Source: an uncultured Acidimicrobiales bacterium (GTDB lineage: Bacteria; Actinomycetota; Acidimicrobiia; Acidimicrobiales; UBA10347). Taken from it: a stretch of 45,853 nucleotides of DNA. The DNA lies in assembly GCA_937991435.1 (NCBI GenBank), contig CALKPY010000005.1, positions 1 to 45,853 on the forward strand. The letters run 5' to 3'. Position numbers and translations under genes: made by a program. The stretch's first letter is position 1. Each line of letters begins with the position of its first letter. Below, in pieces: positions 43,292 to 45,853 of the stretch. Below the pieces are notes generated by a model that saw only the letters and a program-made list of their open reading frames with translations, did not search any database and was not told the DNA's origin.

Positions 43292-45061
43292 ATGACATTG
43301 CTCGATCAGATCACATCGGCCCTTTCAGGGTCCGAAGCGCTTGACTCGCTGAGTTCCACCATCGGTACCAATCGCTCACAGACCGACTCGCTGCTCAACG
43401 CTGCGCTTCCTGCCGTGCTGGGTGGCATCAGCACCCAGACGAAATCACCGGAAGGACTCGCTGCTCTCACTGATCTCGTCGACAAAGACAACGGCAGCCT
43501 TGTTGATTCGGCCGGCGACTTCTTCAGACAAGGCGACAACACCGGCCTCGGGTCCAAGCTTGTTACCGGGCTCTTCGGCAACAGGCGAGGCGCCGTCGAA
43601 CAGCGCATCGGGAACGCCAGCGGTGCCGACCTCTCAAGCGTCACTCGTCTGCTGCCCATGATCGCTCCGGTGGCGCTTAGCTGGGTCGGCAAGCTGCGCT
43701 CAGACGAGTCTCTTGATGATGACGCCCTTAGCGAAGCGCTGGGCGAGTTGACCGGCATGCTCGACCAAGAAGTGTCCCCAAGCGGCGAAACCTCTGAATC
43801 GATCCTGAACCTGATCGACCGCGCCGACGATGACGACTCGCCGAGCTTCGTCGAGCAAGCCGGAGTCGTGCGCGACGCTGGCGGACTCGCCGCGTTGATT
43901 CCGCAAGGCACTGGCAGTGTCGCAACGACCGTCGCAGGCACAGCCGCAGTCGCTAGTGGCACAGCGGCCGCTTCAACAATGTCGACACAGGCGGCCACCG
44001 ACGTCGGCTACCAAACAAGAGACGAAGATCGCGATCGCAGCGGTCTCGGCTGGCTGCTTCCTGCCTTGGCTGTGCTGGGCATGCTGATCCTTGGTCTCAT
44101 TCTGTGGCAGTGCGCGGACAACGACGCGCAAGTCGCCGATGTTGTCGAGACTGCCGAACCTGAGGCTGCCGAGCCTGAGGTTGTCGAGCCGGTTGTAGCC
44201 GAACCTGAACCAACGACGGTTCCAGATCCGACACCGGAACCCACCACGGCTCCGGCCGAGCCAACCGCAATCCCCGAGCCGCAGCTGCTCACGATTTCAG
44301 AGCTTGCAGCTGCAGAGCCTGACCTCACTGGGTTCACAGGGCTCGTCGGCGGATACGGATTTGATGAGCCGCTCGGCAACCCTGACGACGGACCGTTCAC
44401 GGTGTTTGCGCCGACCAACGCGTCGTTCGACGCCACGGAAGAGGTCGCGGCTCGACTTTCACCTGAAGAAATCGGAACCGTGTTGACCTATCACGTCGTT
44501 GACGGAATCGTGCCAGCCAGCGAAGTCGTACCCGGCGCATCTTTTGAGACGGTAGATGGCCAGACGATTGTGATTGGCGCCGACGGCACGCTTCCGAGTG
44601 GAGCTTCGGTACTAACGGCAGACATCGAGGCGTCAAACGGTCTCGTTCACATCATCGAAGGTGTGATGTTTCCCGACTCCATCGTGCGTGGCTTGGCTAG
44701 CGCCGATGTCAATGAACTATTTCAGTTGGAACCAATCCAGTTCGAGGTGTCCAGCGCCGAAATCAGGCCAGAATCAGTACCGACACTCGATCGGGCGGTC
44801 GAGGTCCTAACCAATCTTCCTACCGGGTCAGTTTTCGAGGTTCAGGGCCACACAGACAGTGACGGCGATGCTGCGTTTAACGAACAACTCAGCGACGACC
44901 GGGCTGCGTCGGTTGTGGCCTATCTCACTGAAAATGGCGTTGACCCTGCCATGCTCGTGCCTTTGGGATACGGCGAGACCTCACTCAAGGTAGATCCCGA
45001 AATCACACCAGAAGACAAGGCAATGAACCGTCGCATCGAGTTTGTCGACATTAGCGGCTGA
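43292..45061 (+). CDS. DUF937-TM-FAS1-OmpA multidomain envelope protein
   Basis: A 589-residue protein joining three recognisable parts. Residues 1-150 are DUF937-like (LLNAALPAVLGGISTQTKSPEGLAAL, LLPMIAPVALSWVGKL). One transmembrane helix at about 251-270 is followed by a Glu/Pro/Thr-rich linker. A fasciclin (FAS1) domain spans about 333-464 (FTVFAPTNASFDA, LTYHVVDGIV, VHIIEGVMFPD), and an OmpA-type domain about 477-589 (GHTDSDGDAAFNEQLSDDRA, NRRIEFV), which in other proteins binds peptidoglycan. With one TM helix, DUF937 would be cytoplasmic and FAS1-OmpA extracytoplasmic. Wall anchoring and adhesion are inferred. ATG 43292 is chosen because DUF937 starts MTLLDQITSAL. Confidence 0.9.
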   Translation: MTLLDQITSALSGSEALDSLSSTIGTNRSQTDSLLNAALPAVLGGISTQTKSPEGLAALTDLVDKDNGSLVDSAGDFFRQGDNTGLGSKLVTGLFGNRRGAVEQRIGNASGADLSSVTRLLPMIAPVALSWVGKLRSDESLDDDALSEALGELTGMLDQEVSPSGETSESILNLIDRADDDDSPSFVEQAGVVRDAGGLAALIPQGTGSVATTVAGTAAVASGTAAASTMSTQAATDVGYQTRDEDRDRSGLGWLLPALAVLGMLILGLILWQCADNDAQVADVVETAEPEAAEPEVVEPVVAEPEPTTVPDPTPEPTTAPAEPTAIPEPQLLTISELAAAEPDLTGFTGLVGGYGFDEPLGNPDDGPFTVFAPTNASFDATEEVAARLSPEEIGTVLTYHVVDGIVPASEVVPGASFETVDGQTIVIGADGTLPSGASVLTADIEASNGLVHIIEGVMFPDSIVRGLASADVNELFQLEPIQFEVSSAEIRPESVPTLDRAVEVLTNLPTGSVFEVQGHTDSDGDAAFNEQLSDDRAASVVAYLTENGVDPAMLVPLGYGETSLKVDPEITPEDKAMNRRIEFVDISG

Positions 45062-45109
45062 GCTTCACCGGTCAGCATCTGACAACGACTCATCAACTCT
45101 GAGTGTTTG

Positions 45110-45142
45110 AAAGGGACCCGGCGCCTCGGCGTCGGGTCCTTT
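45110..45142. terminator. Bidirectional intrinsic terminator
   Basis: A GC-rich hairpin (left arm 45110-45125, right arm 45128-45142) pairs AAAGG-ACCCG-CGCC with GGCG-CGGGT-CCTTT, with one bulge and one mismatch. It has T-rich sequence on the plus side (CCTTTGCG) and, read from the minus strand, the matching CCTTTCAAAC. It lies between convergent genes and can end both transcripts. Confidence 0.75.
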
Positions 45143-45160
45143 GCGTTGCGACGGTGGCCG

Positions 45161-45853
45161 CTAGATGTGATCGAGCACGGCGGCCCAGCCACCCACGCTG
45201 GGGTGAGCGATGACGTGATCGGCAAGCGCGAGGGCCCTCGAGTCGCCGCCGTCGACGACTAATGCGACATCGGCCATGGCGAGCATCTCAAGATCGTTGC
45301 CGCCGTCGCCGAGGGCAACGATGCGATCGGGTTCACAAGCGGCGTATTCAAGCCATGCCCGAATACCGGTTTCTTTCGTGATGCCGGGTGGAGCGACCAT
45401 CAGACTGAAGGGTGGGTGCAGCTCGTCGGCGTAGGCCGCTGTCTCTGCATGAAGCCCCTGAGCCAGTTCTTCGCTGATCACCTCGACGTGAGATGCTTCG
45501 ACGCCGAGCACACCCATGAGCAAGATCTCACGCTCGTGGCGCAGCTCTTCGGTGGTCATCCACACAAGATCGCTGCCGAGCGACTCTAGGTGGCCAACAG
45601 ATGTGGTGATTCCTTCGGTCGCAATCGCCCTTGTGTCCGCGGAGTATGCAAGCGGCACAACCCCTGCTTCGTAGAGCGCATCGAGAACCGCGCAGAGGTC
45701 ATGGGGCTCAAACGGAGCCGAATGAAACCGGGTAGAGGTCGCGAAGTCCCAGCCAACTGCACCATTGAGCAGTACCGCAGGTGCTTCGATTCTGTTCGCA
45801 ACCAATCCCCGATGAGCGCTATTGCGGCGACGTCCTGTGGCAACGAGAAGCGA
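45161..45853 (-). CDS. HAD-superfamily (Cof-type) phosphatase, 5' part cut by window edge
   Basis: The C-terminal 230 residues of a HAD-IIB/Cof-type hydrolase. The frame runs open to the last base: it begins SLLVATGRRR and continues APAVLLNGAV, matching the Cof pattern in which ATGR is motif II. Motif III lysine is in GITKETGIRAWL, and motif IV is ALGDGGNDLEMLAMA. Motif I (DxDGT) should lie about 20-40 residues upstream, beyond the right edge, so the internal TTG at 45805 is not the true start. Such enzymes dephosphorylate sugar phosphates or similar; the substrate is unknown. Confidence 0.9.
   Translation of the reverse strand, partial: SLLVATGRRRNSAHRGLVANRIEAPAVLLNGAVGWDFATSTRFHSAPFEPHDLCAVLDALYEAGVVPLAYSADTRAIATEGITTSVGHLESLGSDLVWMTTEELRHEREILLMGVLGVEASHVEVISEELAQGLHAETAAYADELHPPFSLMVAPPGITKETGIRAWLEYAACEPDRIVALGDGGNDLEMLAMADVALVVDGGDSRALALADHVIAHPSVGGWAAVLDHI

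Noticed and set aside
1-45853. tRNA, rRNA, CRISPR array, insertion sequence or prophage
   Set aside because: No cloverleaf-type T-loop/acceptor pattern, regular spacer array, transposase or phage structural gene was seen by reading; small RNAs cannot be excluded without a covariance-model scan.

Overview
The window looks like a chromosomal segment of a GC-rich actinobacterium, most likely class Acidimicrobiia (Ilumatobacter-like marine or freshwater lineages). This is inferred from high GC (roughly 60% by eye, not counted), frequent GTG starts, the galU-moeA pair, an actinobacterial Cdc48-like AAA+ ATPase, a methionine aminopeptidase with a proline-rich N-terminal extension, and many lipoproteins and Ala/Thr/Pro-rich surface proteins. 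No dnaA, rRNA, tRNA, insertion sequence, prophage or CRISPR array was recognised. Genes are packed tightly. No gene-free stretch exceeds 300 bases; the longest gaps (about 120-170 nt) are 704-838, 20090-20214, 23548-23716, 32696-32818 and 39406-39530.

Layout: 1-703 holds a VapBC toxin-antitoxin pair with operator-like repeats. 839-5079 (minus) is a lipid/isoprenoid run: FlK-like thioesterase, MprF/AglD-type flippase domain protein, PAP2 phosphatase and dxs. 5176-8753 (plus) is tldD-tldE-uppP. 8767-9896 (minus) holds a SAF-domain membrane protein and an FmdB zinc ribbon with a serine-rich tail, divergent from plsY. 9920-13875 (plus) is plsY, galU-moeA and an anchored surface protein. 13939-18434 is a type IIA topoisomerase pair in A-then-B order, probably topoisomerase IV-like. 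18447-21519 holds two small membrane proteins, an Fe-S RecB-like nuclease and a CAP-domain surface protein.

21560-29930 carries an unknown 379-aa protein divergent from mutM, a TolB-like lipoprotein, phzF, map, a degenerate SDR, a padR/HAAS regulatory pair and an AcuI-type reductase. 29958-32695 (minus) encodes two translationally coupled lipoproteins. 32819-35201 (plus) is an unknown protein, an APH-fold kinase and pyrE. 35229-39405 (minus) is an acyl-CoA ligase, an aromatic amino acid decarboxylase and a class II dihydroorotase. 39531-45061 holds the Cdc48-like ATPase, a second acyl-CoA synthetase and a DUF937-TM-FAS1-OmpA protein. A HAD phosphatase runs off the right edge.

Most genes are housekeeping: isoprenoid and lipid-carrier supply (dxs, PAP2, uppP, plsY), pyrimidine synthesis (pyrE, pyrC), cofactor and sugar-nucleotide supply (moeA, galU), DNA repair and topology. 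The least ordinary parts are the Cdc48-like ATPase with a degenerate D1, the DUF937-FAS1-OmpA fusion, the SDR without its catalytic Tyr/Lys, the CTAG-rich padR promoter, a tandem 21-bp repeat at 39427-39468, and two surface proteins sharing an N-terminal anchor.
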